NCBI RefSeq assembly: GCF_018531425.1
Contig: NZ_JAHBOI010000008.1
Coordinates: 62,001-126,000 of the forward strand
Source of the DNA: Paenarthrobacter sp. DKR-5
GTDB lineage: Bacteria; Actinomycetota; Actinomycetes; Actinomycetales; Micrococcaceae
DNA: 64,000 bases
Direction: 5' to 3'
Positions 8,052-18,101 of the stretch are shown piece by piece (within the stretch, counting starts at the first letter, position 1; each line of letters starts with the position of its first letter). The notes beneath the pieces were generated by a model. The model made no database searches. It worked only from the letters and a program-made list of their open reading frames with translations, and was not told where the DNA came from. The position numbers and the translations under genes are program-made.

Positions 8052-9698
8052 TCAGAGGTGCGTCGGGGCGAACATCCGCAGCAGGGTTTCGACGACGACG
8101 ACGTTGGGTCCGTCCACTGCGAAGCTCTCGCGAAGCGCCTCGCCGACTTCCTCAGGTTTCGCGCGCCGCGCCGGGACCCCGAAGGACTCGGCCAGCCGGA
8201 CGAAGTCCGGACGCGCCAGCTCGGTGGCCGTGGCCTTGCCAAAAGCCCCGACCATGTATTCGCGGAGAATCCCGTAGCCGCCGTCATCGACGATCAGCCA
8301 GGTGACCGGCACGTTGTGCTGCTTGGCCGTCGCCAGCTCGGCAATGGAGTACATCGCCGAACCGTCCCCGGACACGGCAAGCACCCGGGCCGGGCGTCCG
8401 GCAGTTGCCAGGCCGACGGCGCCGCCGATCGCCCCCGGAAAGCCAAAGCCCAGGCCACCGGCGCCCTGCGCGGAGTGGAACGCGCCCTGCCGGGAGTCCC
8501 AGCAGCTCCAGGCCCAGTACGCGGAGATCGTCATGTCCCAGAACGTCTGCATCTCGTCCGGCACCGCGTCGCGGATGTCCGCCAGGAACCGGCGCTCCAG
8601 CTCCAGGCCCTGCCCGTCCAGGCGCTGCTGCACCTTGGCGAGGGTTTCCTTCACCAGCAGCTCCGCCTTCCCGTCCGGCACGCGGGGGCTGAGCGCGTCA
8701 TCGATCGCCCTGAGCGCCTGCCCGGCGTCGGCCCGGATGCCCAGCCCAGGCCGGTTCGACTCGAGGACGCGGGGTTCGGCGTCGATCTGGATGATGCGTC
8801 CGCGCGGCTCCATGGTGAAGTAATTGCTCGTGACCTCGCCCAGGGAGGAGCCGACCACGACGAGCACGTCGGCGTTCTCAAGCAGGTCGGTCACATAGCG
8901 GTCCTCCATCCAGGACTGCAGCGAGAGCTCGTGCGTCCAGGGGAAGGCGCCGTTGCCGCCGGGGGTGCAGACCACCGGAGCGCGCAGCTTCTCGGCGATC
9001 GAGAGCAGCGAAGCCTCCGCCTTCCCGCGCCGGGTGCCTCCGCCGGCAATGATGGCCGGGCGTTCGGCGGCGCTCAGCCAGCGGGCTGCTTCCTTGACCA
9101 GCTCCGTCCGCGGCGGGTTGTCGAAGGCCTGGGCCAGCGCATCCTCGACGGGCGGCACCATAATCGGGGCCAGCAGCACGTTCTGCGGGATCTCGATCCA
9201 GACAGGTCCCTGCGGCGAGGAGATGGCCTCGGTCCAGGCGTCCTGGATCGCCGACGGGATGCCGGAGGCATGCTGGATCAGACGCTGGCTCTTGGTTACG
9301 TTCGCCGCCGACGCCTTCTGGTCATCGAGCTGGTGCAGCATGCCCTTGCGCCGCGCCCCCAGACCCTCGAGCGGAATCTGGCTGGCGACGACGATCATCG
9401 GCACCCCGGTCGCGTAGGCTTCCTGCAGCCCGGCGAGCGAGGTGAGGGCCCCGGGGCCGGTCGAGAGGAACAGCACGCCGACCTCGCCGGTCGCCCGGGA
9501 GTAGCCGTCGGCTTCAAAGGCGGAGTTGTTTTCCACCCGGGAGGACACGAACTTGAGGTTTCCCCGGCCCATCGCGTCGAAGAGGCCGAGGGCGTGCTGG
9601 CCGGGGATGCCGAAAACGGTCTTGGCCCCCAGCGCCTCCAGGGTCTCGACGACGAGATCCCCGCCGTTGCGGACCCCGTCAGGCAGACGCTCGGTCAT
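8052..9698 (-). CDS. ThDP-dependent enzyme (acetolactate synthase-like; candidate 2-ketoarginine decarboxylase)
   Basis: 548 residues in the usual three domains of the acetolactate synthase superfamily: N-terminal pyrimidine-binding domain with [11 protein letters not shown] and the conserved Glu of [17 protein letters not shown] (about residue 56), a central Rossmann-like domain, and a C-terminal domain with the ThDP/Mg motif starting GDGSAMYS at about 444. The motif ends VDDGGYG instead of the common NN. Start ATG overlaps the ureohydrolase stop as ATGA, so the two form one operon. Pairing with an agmatinase-family enzyme suggests arginine catabolism by transamination: AruI-type decarboxylation of 5-guanidino-2-oxopentanoate. 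Carboxyethylarginine synthase of clavam pathways is a less likely alternative. True acetolactate synthase is unlikely without a small subunit. Confidence 0.8.
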   Translation of the reverse strand: MTERLPDGVRNGGDLVVETLEALGAKTVFGIPGQHALGLFDAMGRGNLKFVSSRVENNSAFEADGYSRATGEVGVLFLSTGPGALTSLAGLQEAYATGVPMIVVASQIPLEGLGARRKGMLHQLDDQKASAANVTKSQRLIQHASGIPSAIQDAWTEAISSPQGPVWIEIPQNVLLAPIMVPPVEDALAQAFDNPPRTELVKEAARWLSAAERPAIIAGGGTRRGKAEASLLSIAEKLRAPVVCTPGGNGAFPWTHELSLQSWMEDRYVTDLLENADVLVVVGSSLGEVTSNYFTMEPRGRIIQIDAEPRVLESNRPGLGIRADAGQALRAIDDALSPRVPDGKAELLVKETLAKVQQRLDGQGLELERRFLADIRDAVPDEMQTFWDMTISAYWAWSCWDSRQGAFHSAQGAGGLGFGFPGAIGGAVGLATAGRPARVLAVSGDGSAMYSIAELATAKQHNVPVTWLIVDDGGYGILREYMVGAFGKATATELARPDFVRLAESFGVPARRAKPEEVGEALRESFAVDGPNVVVVETLLRMFAPTHL

Positions 9699-10696
9699 CG
9701 CGCAGCGACCTCCGGGCGGGCGCCGTCGGCGAGCAGTGTGACCAGGTCGTAGGCGACGTGCGAGGCGGCCACGCCGGTGAGCTCAGCATGGTCGTAGGCG
9801 GGGGCGACCTCGACGACGTCGGCCCCGATGAGGTTCAGCCCGCGCAAGCCGCGCAGGATCTCCAGCAGTTCGCGGCTGGTGACACCGCCGGCTTCGGGGG
9901 TGCCGGTTCCCGGGGCATGGGCCGGGTCGAGCACGTCGATGTCCACCGACACGTACAGCGGTCTGTTGCCGATCCGGTCGCGCAGCTTGGCCACCACCTC
10001 GTCGACACCCTGGCGGAAGACGTCCGCGGAGGTGACGATGCCGAAACCGAACCGCCGGTCGTCCTCAAGGTCCTTGTGGCCGTACAGGGGGCCGCGGGTG
10101 CCGACATGTGAGATTGCCTCGGTGTCGAGGATGCCCTCCTCCACTGCTCGCCGGAAGGGGGTGCCGTGGGTGTATTCGGCCCCGAAGTAGGTGTCCCAGG
10201 TGTCCAGGTGCGCGTCGAAGTGCAGCATTGCCACGGGCCCTCCGGCGCGTTGGGCGGCGGCGCGCAGCAGCGGCAGGGCGATGGTGTGGTCCCCGCCGAG
10301 CGTGACCAGCCGGGCACCGCCAGCGGTGAGGTCCAGCGCGTTCTGCTGGATTGTTTCGAGGGCTTCGTTGATGTTGAAGGGGTTCACAGCCATGTCCCCC
10401 GCGTCGGCCACCTGGACGAGCTCGAAGGGCGAGAGGTCGAGCGCCGGATTGTAGGGGCGCAGCAGGCGGGAGGCTTCGCGGACGTGGTTGGCGCCGAAGC
10501 GCGCCCCCGGACGGTAGGAGACGCCCGAATCGAAAGGGACACCGACGACGGCGACGTCGGCCCGGTCCACTTGGTCCAGCCGCGGCAGCCGAGCGAACGT
10601 CGCCGCACCCGCGTACCGGGGGATCCGCGCCGAGTCGATCGGGCCGAGATTTCCGTTGGCTGACAGCCGAAGCTCTTCCATGAGCGCCCTCTCCAT
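9695..10696 (-). CDS. speB: Agmatinase-family ureohydrolase (agmatinase or guanidinobutyrase)
   Basis: 333 residues. The dinuclear manganese site is fully present: [15 protein letters not shown] and [19 protein letters not shown]. The enzyme removes urea from a guanidino compound. The family includes agmatinase, 4-guanidinobutyrase and guanidinopropionase, and sequence inspection alone does not separate them. The partner ThDP enzyme, translated from an ATGA overlap, would supply guanidinobutyraldehyde if it is an AruI-type decarboxylase, which favours guanidinobutyrase. A second Met five codons in is an alternative start. The gene is divergent from an APC permease that may import the substrate. 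Confidence 0.85.
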   Translation of the reverse strand: MERALMEELRLSANGNLGPIDSARIPRYAGAATFARLPRLDQVDRADVAVVGVPFDSGVSYRPGARFGANHVREASRLLRPYNPALDLSPFELVQVADAGDMAVNPFNINEALETIQQNALDLTAGGARLVTLGGDHTIALPLLRAAAQRAGGPVAMLHFDAHLDTWDTYFGAEYTHGTPFRRAVEEGILDTEAISHVGTRGPLYGHKDLEDDRRFGFGIVTSADVFRQGVDEVVAKLRDRIGNRPLYVSVDIDVLDPAHAPGTGTPEAGGVTSRELLEILRGLRGLNLIGADVVEVAPAYDHAELTGVAASHVAYDLVTLLADGARPEVAAR

Positions 10697-10894
10697 ACGT
10701 GGTTCAATGCTTTCGTCATCCTACCGCCAAGTTGCCTGGTATGCATCAAGTGTTTCTTTCCGGTCTTCGCGCAGGGTGTCTGAGAGGTGTGCCACAGCGG
10801 CGTAAAGGTTGCATAAACGGGCCGTGGGTGCCGCGCCGCGCGGTGCTAGCGTCGCACTCAAAGCGGCCGTTCCGGGCCGCTCGGAAAGGCGATC

Positions 10895-12871
10895 GTGACA
10901 ACCCTCAGCAGACCCCCGGCCGAACCGACGTCGGGCAAGAAACCGGGCATGGCGTCCTTCCGCAGCTGGCTTTTGGAGGGCCTGCAGGAGAACGTCGGCT
11001 CGCACCAGGGCCCGCACGGCGAGCGCGCCAGCCATGAGAAGAAGCACGCATGGGGGCAGGTCATGTGCCTGACCGGTGTGGACTACTTCTCCACCCTCGG
11101 CTACCAGCCGGCGATCGCCGCCCTGGCAGCCGGCGTCGTGTCACCGCTGGCCACGCTCGTCCTGGTCGCCGTCACCCTGATCGGGGCGCTGCCGGTGTAC
11201 CGCCGGGTGGCCGGCGAGAGCCACCGCGGAGAAGGCTCCATTGCCATGCTCGAACGCCTGATGCCCCGGTGGGGCGGCAAGCTTTTCGTGCTGGCGCTGC
11301 TGGGCTTCGCCGCGACCGACTTCATGATCACCATGACGCTCTCGGCAGCGGACGCCACCGCGCACCTGATCGAGAACCCGCTGGCGCCGGGCTGGCTGCA
11401 GGGCCAGAACGTGACCGTCACGCTGGTGCTGCTCGCTCTGCTGGCCGCCGTGTTCCTGCGCGGGTTCAAGGAGGCGATCGGCGTCGCCGTCGTCCTGGTG
11501 GTGCTGTATCTGGGTCTGAACGTGATCGTCGTGTCCGCAACCATCGTCGAGGCATTCAGCCACCCCGTCGCCGTCGGCAACTGGTGGCAGGCGCTGACCA
11601 CCTCCCACGGCAACCCGCTCATGGTGGTGGGCATCGCGCTGCTCGTGTTCCCGAAGCTGGCCCTGGGCCTGTCCGGCTTCGAGACCGGCGTCGCAGTGAT
11701 GCCGCAGATCCGAGGCCGTGCGGACGATACCGAGGAACGGCCGCTGGGCCGCATCCACGGCACGCGCCGGCTGCTGACGACGGCGGCGGTGATCATGAGC
11801 AGCTTCCTGATCACCTCGAGCTTCACCACCGTGGTGCTGATTCCGCAGCAGGAATTCGAGCCCGGCGGGCAAGCCAACGGCCGTGCGCTGGCCTATCTTG
11901 CGCACCAGTATCTTGGCCTGGGCTTCGGCACCGTGTACGACCTGAGCACCATCGCCATCCTGTGGTTCGCCGGCGCCTCCGCGATGGCCGGACTGCTGAA
12001 CCTGGTACCCCGCTACCTGCCGCGGTACGGCATGGCCCCGCAATGGACCAAGGCCATCCGCCCGCTGGTGCTTGTCTTCACCGTCATCGGCCTCCTGATC
12101 ACCGTCATCTTCAACGCCTCGGTGGACGCGCAGGGCGGCGCCTACGCCACCGGCGTGCTGGTACTCATGACCTCCGCGGCGGTCGCCGTCACCCTTTCCG
12201 CCCGGCGACGGCGGCAATCCGGCAGGACGCTGGGCTTCGGGGCCATTGCGCTCGTGTTCGTGTACACGACCATCGCAAACATCATCGAACGGCCCGAGGG
12301 CATCCGGATTGCGGCCATCTTCATCGTCGGCATCATCCTGATCTCCTTCCTCTCCCGGGTCCGCCGGTCCTTTGAACTGCGCGCCACCCGGATCCGGATG
12401 GACGAGACGGCCCTGGAGTTCGTCGCCGCCAACGAGAGCGGGCCGATCCAGATCATTGCCCACGAGCCGCTGCGGATGACGGCGCAGGCCTACAGCGACA
12501 AGCTAGCCTCCGCCATCGAGGTGAGCCACCTGCCCGTGGACGAGCAGGTGATGTTCCTCGAAGTGGTGGTGGACGACTCGTCTGACTTCGAGAGCGACCT
12601 GGAGATCCATGGCCTCACCCGGTACGGGCACCGGATCCTCGAGGTCCACGGGCCCGTGGTGCCGAACACGATCGCCTCGGTGCTGCTGCACATCCGCGAC
12701 GTCACCGGGCTCATGCCGCACATCTACTTCCGCTGGACGGAGGGCAACCCGATCACCAACCTGCTGAAGTTCCTCTTCTTCGGGGAGGGCGAGGTCGCCC
12801 CGGTTACCCGCGAAGTGCTGCGCGAAGCCGAGCCGGACGTCACCCAAAGGCCGTGGGTGCACGTCGGCTGA
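10895..12871 (+). CDS. APC-superfamily amino acid/amine permease
   Basis: 658 residues, starting with GTG after GGAAAGGCGATC. After a soluble N-terminal stretch (about 55 residues) there are 12 hydrophobic segments beginning [20 protein letters not shown], an APC-type first helix with the unwound Gly motif. A cytoplasmic C-terminal domain of about 160 residues follows the last helix (after [19 protein letters not shown]), longer than in typical transporters. Such proteins import amino acids or amines with cations. The gene is divergent from the ureohydrolase/ThDP operon with a 198-bp shared upstream region, so arginine or a related guanidino compound is a plausible substrate. Confidence 0.85.
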   Translation: MTTLSRPPAEPTSGKKPGMASFRSWLLEGLQENVGSHQGPHGERASHEKKHAWGQVMCLTGVDYFSTLGYQPAIAALAAGVVSPLATLVLVAVTLIGALPVYRRVAGESHRGEGSIAMLERLMPRWGGKLFVLALLGFAATDFMITMTLSAADATAHLIENPLAPGWLQGQNVTVTLVLLALLAAVFLRGFKEAIGVAVVLVVLYLGLNVIVVSATIVEAFSHPVAVGNWWQALTTSHGNPLMVVGIALLVFPKLALGLSGFETGVAVMPQIRGRADDTEERPLGRIHGTRRLLTTAAVIMSSFLITSSFTTVVLIPQQEFEPGGQANGRALAYLAHQYLGLGFGTVYDLSTIAILWFAGASAMAGLLNLVPRYLPRYGMAPQWTKAIRPLVLVFTVIGLLITVIFNASVDAQGGAYATGVLVLMTSAAVAVTLSARRRRQSGRTLGFGAIALVFVYTTIANIIERPEGIRIAAIFIVGIILISFLSRVRRSFELRATRIRMDETALEFVAANESGPIQIIAHEPLRMTAQAYSDKLASAIEVSHLPVDEQVMFLEVVVDDSSDFESDLEIHGLTRYGHRILEVHGPVVPNTIASVLLHIRDVTGLMPHIYFRWTEGNPITNLLKFLFFGEGEVAPVTREVLREAEPDVTQRPWVHVG

Positions 12872-12938
12872 CCGCCCCCGCCCCCGCCCCGAACCTTGGG
12901 GCCTTGGGACCTTCGGGCCCTGGGCAGCCCTCTCCGGC

Positions 12939-13817
12939 TCAGCCGCGGCGGCAGGCGGCGGCCACGAAGCCATAAAGGCGCGTCTTCAGCAGCGGTGACG
13001 CCGGAACCAGCATCACGCCCTGAGTGCTGCCGGCCCGCACGGTGAACCGGAAGACGGTCCCGACCTTGTCCTCCGCCAGGGCGTGCGCGTCGCAGCGGGC
13101 AGGCACAATCCCCAGGTCAAGGGTGCGCGGCGGGCTGCTGCCGGCGACGCTCCACCCCACCGGCCACATACCGGCAGGTGAGAGCAGCGGCGTGGACGCA
13201 ATGTGCGTGACGGTGAACGACCCGTCTCCCCCGGCGGGTCGGATGCCAAGGTGAAGCCTGGCGGAGCCGCCGTCCGCTGAGACGGTGAGCTCATCGGTGA
13301 AGGCCACGGCGGCCACCGCCGCGACCGCACGGGCGACGCAGTCTTCGCTCCGGTTGCGGTCCAGCACATTGTGCGGGTCCGCGGCCGGCAACAGCAGTGT
13401 CTGCTGGCGCGCCCCGTCGCGAATCCGCACTTGCGCGGTCGCGGCCGTCGTCGTGGAAGCGCAGCGGCTGGCGGACAGTGCCAGCGGAAGGCTCAGGGTC
13501 TGGCCCGGCGGGATCTCGGCGCCTCCGGGATCCGGCGGCCACGTCATGGTGCCGTCGTTGCTGTCCGCCTCCAGCGACGCGGCGAGCACGGCCAGCGGTG
13601 AGGCGGCGGTGTTGGTGAGCTGTAGTTCGATAATCCGCTTGGTGTAGGTGTCCCGGAATTGCTCGACGGCGGCGGTCAGGGCCGGCGCAGGGCCGGGGGC
13701 CGTCGTCGTCGGCGCTGTGGGCGGGGCCGGGGTGCAGGCCGCGGCAAGCATGGCAGGGACCAGCAGGAGCAGAAACCGCCAGACCATTCGGCCGCGGCCG
13801 CGCGCGCCGTCAACCAT
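12939..13817 (-). CDS. Hypothetical lipoprotein
   Basis: 292 residues if started at the ATG at 13817; an alternative start ten codons later (13787) would also keep the signal. The signal peptide (MVWRFLLLLVPAMLAAAC) ends in a LAAAC lipobox, so the mature protein is expected to be lipid-anchored outside. A Pro/Thr/Ala linker is followed by two beta-rich halves, each with paired cysteines. No domain is recognised. The frame is open further upstream but without a convincing start. It is convergent with the APC permease gene. Confidence 0.75.
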   Translation of the reverse strand: MVDGARGRGRMVWRFLLLLVPAMLAAACTPAPPTAPTTTAPGPAPALTAAVEQFRDTYTKRIIELQLTNTAASPLAVLAASLEADSNDGTMTWPPDPGGAEIPPGQTLSLPLALSASRCASTTTAATAQVRIRDGARQQTLLLPAADPHNVLDRNRSEDCVARAVAAVAAVAFTDELTVSADGGSARLHLGIRPAGGDGSFTVTHIASTPLLSPAGMWPVGWSVAGSSPPRTLDLGIVPARCDAHALAEDKVGTVFRFTVRAGSTQGVMLVPASPLLKTRLYGFVAAACRRG

Positions 13818-13896
13818 GGCGGCAGTGTACGCCCGCGGGCGGTCGTTGGCGCCCGCCGCTTCCTCGGCGCCCTGGGGTGGCGCGTCCAATAAAGGG

Positions 13897-13925
13897 TTGT
13901 TGAGTGGGTGCCGCGCGCCTAGAGT
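13897..13925 (+). promoter_or_regulatory. Candidate promoter of the two-domain VOC gene
   Basis: TTGTTG (13897-13902) and TAGAGT (13920-13925) are separated by 17 bases, the spacing of a housekeeping sigma promoter, and lie 55 bases before the start codon at 13980. Confidence 0.4.
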
Positions 13926-13979
13926 CTGAGACGCAGGCACCACCCCTTTCCTTTCCCTTCAGAGTGACAGGAGCATCCC

Positions 13980-14753
13980 ATGCCCAAGCCTGACATCACG
14001 CCCGGCGCACCTTGCTGGATCGATCTCATGACCGCGGACCCGGACCGGGCCAAGGAGTTCTACGCCAGCCTCTTCGGTTGGACCTACGAAACGGGCGACG
14101 AGGAGAAATACGGGGGCTACATCATGGCCTTCAAGAACGGCGCCCCCGTGGCCGGCATCATGAAGAACGAACCGCAGTCCGGCTATCCGGATGTGTGGAC
14201 CACCTACCTGCGGGTCGAGGACATCGCCTCCACCGCGAACGCGGCCGTCACGCATGGGGGCCAGGTGTTCATGGGCCCGTTGGAAGTCCCCGAGCAGGGG
14301 CACATGGCAATGTTCGGCGACGCCGGCGGGGCGGCGGTCGGAGCGTGGCAGTTCGGCGCCCACACGGGCTTCCAGATCGCGGCGGAGCCCGGCTCCCCCG
14401 CCTGGTTCGAACTCCTCACCCGCGACTACGAGCCGAGCGTGCGCTTCTACCAGGACGTGTTCGGCTGGCAGACGAGCGTCATGAGCGACACCCCGGAGTT
14501 CCGCTACACCACACTCGGGTCCGGGGAGGCAGCGACGGCCGGAATCATGGACGCGTCGGGCTTCCTGCCCGAGGGCGTCCCTGCCAACTGGCAGGTCTAC
14601 TTCGCGGTGGAGAACGCCGACGCCACCATTGGCACCGCAACCTCCCTCGGCGCCCGGGTGCTGCAGGCAGCCGAAGACACGCCGTTCGGCCGGATGGCCA
14701 CCTTGGCGGATCCCACCGGCGCCGTCTTCAAGCTCACCCAGTCACGGCAATAG
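13980..14753 (+). CDS. Tandem VOC-domain protein (glyoxalase fold)
   Basis: 257 residues made of two VOC domains. The first (about 8-120) opens PGAPCWIDLMTADPDRAKEFYASLFGWTYE, the second (about 128-255) opens GSPAWFELLTRDYEPSVRFYQDVFGWQ and closes with ATLADPTGAVFKL. This two-domain layout and the motif FYxxLFGW are typical of CFP32/Rv0577-type actinobacterial proteins. The usual metal-binding residues are only partly present, so it may bind a ligand rather than catalyse. A ribosome binding site (GACAGGAGCATCCC) precedes the ATG. It stands alone, convergent with the XRE gene. Confidence 0.87.
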   Translation: MPKPDITPGAPCWIDLMTADPDRAKEFYASLFGWTYETGDEEKYGGYIMAFKNGAPVAGIMKNEPQSGYPDVWTTYLRVEDIASTANAAVTHGGQVFMGPLEVPEQGHMAMFGDAGGAAVGAWQFGAHTGFQIAAEPGSPAWFELLTRDYEPSVRFYQDVFGWQTSVMSDTPEFRYTTLGSGEAATAGIMDASGFLPEGVPANWQVYFAVENADATIGTATSLGARVLQAAEDTPFGRMATLADPTGAVFKLTQSRQ

Positions 14754-14807
14754 CGGTCGGCGGACCACCTGGCAGCCGCTGGAGGCGGTCTCGGCCCCTG
14801 AGCAGGA

Positions 14808-15383
14808 CTAGCCGGAGGCCGCCGGCACGAGGACCCAGAGCACAGTGACTTCCTCGTCGGTGGGGTTCACCCAGGTGTGCGGTTCGCGCCCGGGAAAGGA
14901 GAGCGTGTCCCCGGCGGCAAGCTCGTACTCGGCGTTCGTAAGGATCAGCCGCAGCCTGCCGCGGACAATGTGCAGCACGTCGACGTCGCAGTCCACCGCG
15001 TACATCTCCGACTCACCCTTGCCATGCGGAGCGATGGTCGCCTCAAGGATCTGCAGCCGCCGTTCGGACCGTGCCGTAACGAGGCGCTCAACAATGCCTT
15101 CGCCGCCGAGGGAGATGCGCGGGCCCTCCCCCGCCTTCGTGAGGTGAATCTCCGCGGCCGCGAACAGGTCGCCGACCGAGATCGACAGCACCTGGCAGAG
15201 CGTGACCAGCGACGCCACGCTGGGCGACGTCAGGTCCCGCTCAACGCGGCTGAGGAAACCCTTGGTCAGTCCGGTGGCATCGGCCACCTGCTCAATGGTC
15301 AGCCGTTGCGACTGCCGGGCGGCGCGGATCCGCGACCCGATGGCGACCGGCGCGTTGCTCGGCTCGACCGGCAGTGCCTTCAT
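14808..15383 (-). CDS. XRE-family regulator with C-terminal cupin
   Basis: 191 residues. Residues about 15-72 form an XRE helix-turn-helix (IGSRIRAARQSQRLTIEQVADATGL, then GFLSRVERDLTSPSVASL). Residues about 110-188 form a cupin (VLHIVRGRLRLIL, LSFPGREPHTWVNPTDEE) likely to sense a small ligand. This architecture is that of PuuR/SutR-like regulators, which often control amine, amino acid or drug-related genes. The divergent FUSC gene, whose start is 127 bases away, is the likeliest target besides itself. Confidence 0.88.
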   Translation of the reverse strand: MKALPVEPSNAPVAIGSRIRAARQSQRLTIEQVADATGLTKGFLSRVERDLTSPSVASLVTLCQVLSISVGDLFAAAEIHLTKAGEGPRISLGGEGIVERLVTARSERRLQILEATIAPHGKGESEMYAVDCDVDVLHIVRGRLRLILTNAEYELAAGDTLSFPGREPHTWVNPTDEEVTVLWVLVPAASG

Positions 15384-15509
15384 CCCACGTTCCTCCCGAT
15401 CAACCGGCCAGCCGGGCGGCGCCCGGCGTCTGTGCTACATCCTAGGGCTTCGCGGGAGCGCCGGGCCTCGGATAGGTCCCGCACAGGATGGAATGGGACA
15501 CTTGTCTGC

Positions 15510-16655
15510 ATGGCCACCAGCAGTAGGGCTGCCCGCTCTTCCCGTTCCACCCTTTCCACCCTCTCCACCGGCCGGGCAGCTTCGGCAGCCCGGAACAGCG
15601 TCCGCGCCGTGTTCGCCAAGATCCGGCTCGAGCTCGCCGCCAAGACGGCGCTCGCGGCCGGTCTCGCCTGGCTCATAGCGCCGCTGATGCCCGGGCCGGC
15701 AGCACACTATCCCTATTACGCGCCGCTGGGCGCCCTGGTCAGCATGTATCCGACCGTCGCGGACTCGGCCAAGCGCGGGATGCAAAGCCTCCTGGGGCTC
15801 ATCCTTGGCATCGGTGTCGCCTTCACGGTAGCGAGCTTCACCGGAGCGAGCGCCCTGGCGGTCGCCGCCGTCGTCGGCATCGGCGTCCTGATCGGCGGCC
15901 TCCCACGGATGGGCGCCGCCAGTGACTGGGTGCCGATGGCGGCCCTGTTCGTGCTGGTGATCGGAGGGAACCGCGCGGACAGCTTTTCGGCAGCCTATGT
16001 GCTGCAGATGGCGGTAGGCGTCGGCATCGGCTTCGCCGTGAACTGGCTGATCCTGCCGCCGCTGCACTTCCAGGCCGTGAGCGACGCGACCGGCCGCCAG
16101 CGCGAGGCGCTGTCGAACCAGCTCGACGACATCGCAGCCGCCATGACCGAATCCTGGCCTCCGGACCACGAGGACTGGGCCAGCCGGAGCGATCTGCTCT
16201 CCCAGACCGCCTCCGAGGTGCGCCAGGCGGTGCACCAGGCCGAACTAAGCGCGAAGGCCAACCCGCGCCGCCGCCGGCATCCGCGCGATCTCCAGGCCGA
16301 CGTCCGTGACCTGCGGGCCATCGAGCGCGTGACATTCCATGTGCGGGACATCACCGATGTCCTCTCCAGTGCCATCTGGGGCAAGAACACCGGCGCAACC
16401 GTGCCGCCGGAACTGACGGATGAGCTCTCCGCGGCGCTCAGTTCGAATGCGGAGCTGCTCCGCAACTGGGACAACCCGGAGGCGCTGGAGGGACTGATTG
16501 AAAAGGCCCAGGAAGCAGTGAACGAGTTGAGCGAGGCACTCCACAAGACGGCGTCGCTGGAATCCTCGGTGAACGCGACGGCGTCGGTGGCAATGAGCCT
16601 GCGCAGGATCGTGGGAGCGGTGCGGCTCCGGGCCGAGCAGGACCGCGACTCCTAA
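15510..16655 (+). CDS. FUSC/aromatic acid exporter-like membrane protein
   Basis: 381 residues from the ATG at 15510; the same frame is open far upstream but that part is antisense to the XRE gene. After a basic N-terminus, hydrophobic segments between about residues 45 and 175 form one six-helix FUSC-type unit (PLGALVSMYPTVADSAKRGMQSLLGLILGIG is the conserved start). The rest is soluble and largely helical, rich in Ala, Glu and Arg, as in the ArAE/YccS group. Members export aromatic acids or act in membrane stress. Only one transmembrane block is present, so it would function as an oligomer. Substrate unknown. Confidence 0.78.
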   Translation: MATSSRAARSSRSTLSTLSTGRAASAARNSVRAVFAKIRLELAAKTALAAGLAWLIAPLMPGPAAHYPYYAPLGALVSMYPTVADSAKRGMQSLLGLILGIGVAFTVASFTGASALAVAAVVGIGVLIGGLPRMGAASDWVPMAALFVLVIGGNRADSFSAAYVLQMAVGVGIGFAVNWLILPPLHFQAVSDATGRQREALSNQLDDIAAAMTESWPPDHEDWASRSDLLSQTASEVRQAVHQAELSAKANPRRRRHPRDLQADVRDLRAIERVTFHVRDITDVLSSAIWGKNTGATVPPELTDELSAALSSNAELLRNWDNPEALEGLIEKAQEAVNELSEALHKTASLESSVNATASVAMSLRRIVGAVRLRAEQDRDS

Positions 16656-16822
16656 CCGGCTGCCGACGCGTGCCGGCGTTGCCGGCAGCGTTACCGCGGG
16701 GCGGATTCTTAGGTAGGCCGAAACTTTCAGGGCAGGAGGACCGTCGCAAATTCGGCGGCGATTCCGCGTAGGGTGGGGGCGGCCAAAGGTGTCCGACTCA
16801 TCCGCACTACCCAGGAGATCCT

Positions 16823-17935
16823 GTGAGCACCCCCCGCCAGAACCCGGCTGCCTCGGGCCCCAGCAAGAGCGATCTGCGCCGCTGGCGCCAGTATCTTGCC
16901 GATGAACAGGCCGAGGCCGCCGTGTACCGCGATCTGGCCAGGCGCCGCAGCGGCGAAGAACGCGAGATCCTTCTCGCTCTCGCCGAGGCCGAAGGCCGCC
17001 ACGAGCAGCACTGGCGGACGCTTCTTGGGGACCAGGCCGGCAAGCCCGTGCGGGCGTCGTTCCGCAACCGCTTCCTGGGCCTGCTGGCCCGCCGGTTCGG
17101 CTCCGTCTTCGTGCTCGCACTTGCCCAGCGCGCCGAGGGCCGCTCCCCCTATTCCGATGACGCCGATGCCACGCCAACGATGGCGGCAGACGAACTGATC
17201 CACGAGGAGGTCGTCCGCGGGCTGGCCACGCGCGGCCGCAACCGGCTCTCGGGAACCTTCCGCGCAGCGGTCTTCGGCGCCAACGACGGCCTGGTCAGCA
17301 ACCTGTCCCTTGTCATGGGCATGGCGGCCAGCGGCGTCGGAACCCATGTGGTGCTGCTCAGCGGCATCGCCGGACTGCTCGCCGGCGCCCTCTCGATGGG
17401 CGCCGGTGAGTACGTCTCGGTCCGTTCCCAGCGGGAACTGCTCAATGCCTCCCGTCCGACCCAGGTCACACTCGAAGCGGCGCCGGTGCTGAACATCGAC
17501 GCCAACGAACTCGTCCTGGTCTACCGGGCCCGCGGCATGTCCCTGGCCGACGCCGAACACCGCGCCGCGGAACGGCTCGGCATCCACTCGTGCGACTGCG
17601 ACCCGAGCCTGTCCCTGCAGCCCGAAGCCGAGCACCAGGTGGACCAGCATGAGGCAGTCGGCACGGGCTGGAACGCTGCGCTCTCGAGCTTCTGTTTCTT
17701 CGCCTCCGGCGCCCTGGTGCCGGTGCTGCCCTACCTGTTCGGGTTGGCCGGCGTGACGGCGCTCCTGGTCAGCGCCGCGCTGGTGGGCCTGGCGCTGCTG
17801 GGCACCGGCGCCGTCGTCGGCCTGCTCTCCGGGGCCGGCCCGCTCAGGCGCGCGCTGCGGCAGCTGGGGATCGGCTTCGGAGCCGCCGCGGCAACCTACC
17901 TGCTCGGGCTGCTGTTCGGCGCAACGCTCGGTTAG
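16823..17935 (+). CDS. Ferritin-like/VIT1 fusion, iron or manganese transporter
   Basis: 370 residues, GTG start after CAGGAG. Residues about 15-125 are a rubrerythrin/ferritin-like helical domain with E-x6-Y and EAEGRHEQHW metal-binding helices. Residues about 140-370 are a VIT1/CCC1 membrane domain starting GTFRAAVFGANDGLVSNLSLVMG, with five hydrophobic segments and the SMGAGEYVSVRSQRE metal-binding turn. Plant and yeast homologues move Fe2+ or Mn2+ out of the cytosol; bacterial fusions of this kind (MbfA-like) export iron. It is transcribed alone, about 165 bases before the inositol regulator. Confidence 0.88.
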   Translation: MSTPRQNPAASGPSKSDLRRWRQYLADEQAEAAVYRDLARRRSGEEREILLALAEAEGRHEQHWRTLLGDQAGKPVRASFRNRFLGLLARRFGSVFVLALAQRAEGRSPYSDDADATPTMAADELIHEEVVRGLATRGRNRLSGTFRAAVFGANDGLVSNLSLVMGMAASGVGTHVVLLSGIAGLLAGALSMGAGEYVSVRSQRELLNASRPTQVTLEAAPVLNIDANELVLVYRARGMSLADAEHRAAERLGIHSCDCDPSLSLQPEAEHQVDQHEAVGTGWNAALSSFCFFASGALVPVLPYLFGLAGVTALLVSAALVGLALLGTGAVVGLLSGAGPLRRALRQLGIGFGAAAATYLLGLLFGATLG

Positions 17936-18001
17936 GGGCGACGCCGGCGCCACGCTCCGCGGAGGACCGCCGGGCGCGTGCCGTGCGGAGCCTGGCGTCC
18001 C

Positions 18002-18030
18002 TTGGGGACACCGTCCGGTCCTGCTATCAT
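18002..18030 (+). promoter_or_regulatory. Candidate promoter of the inositol GntR-iolB unit
   Basis: TATCAT (18025-18030) is a good -10 element. A weak -35 (TTGGGG, 18002-18007) lies 17 bases upstream. The large operator palindrome begins at the next base, covering the expected transcription start. Confidence 0.4.
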
Positions 18031-18062
18031 CCTGATATGTCCTAACAAGCGGACATATCAGG
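18031..18062. promoter_or_regulatory. Operator palindrome of the inositol GntR regulator
   Basis: Perfect 12-bp inverted repeat: CCTGATATGTCC (18031-18042), 8-base spacer, GGACATATCAGG (18051-18062). It contains TGTCCTAACA, which fits the KGWCHTRACA motif I recall for the Corynebacterium glutamicum inositol regulator IolR. Position directly after a -10 element suggests autorepression. Confidence 0.7.
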
Positions 18063-18101
18063 GTCCCGCCGCTGCGGCGGCCGAGCACAAGGGAGAGCTC
18101 A

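Noticed and set aside
8052-9698. Housekeeping acetolactate synthase large subunit
   Set aside because: No small subunit or ilvC follows, and the gene is coupled to a ureohydrolase.
7992-9752. A long plus-strand open frame over the ThDP enzyme
   Set aside because: It starts within palindrome copy 1 and mirrors the ThDP gene; the same low-complexity antisense pattern is seen and no ribosome binding site is present.
14877-15509. N-terminal extension of the FUSC gene
   Set aside because: The frame is open, but this part is antisense to the XRE-cupin gene and the hydrophobic protein begins at 15510.
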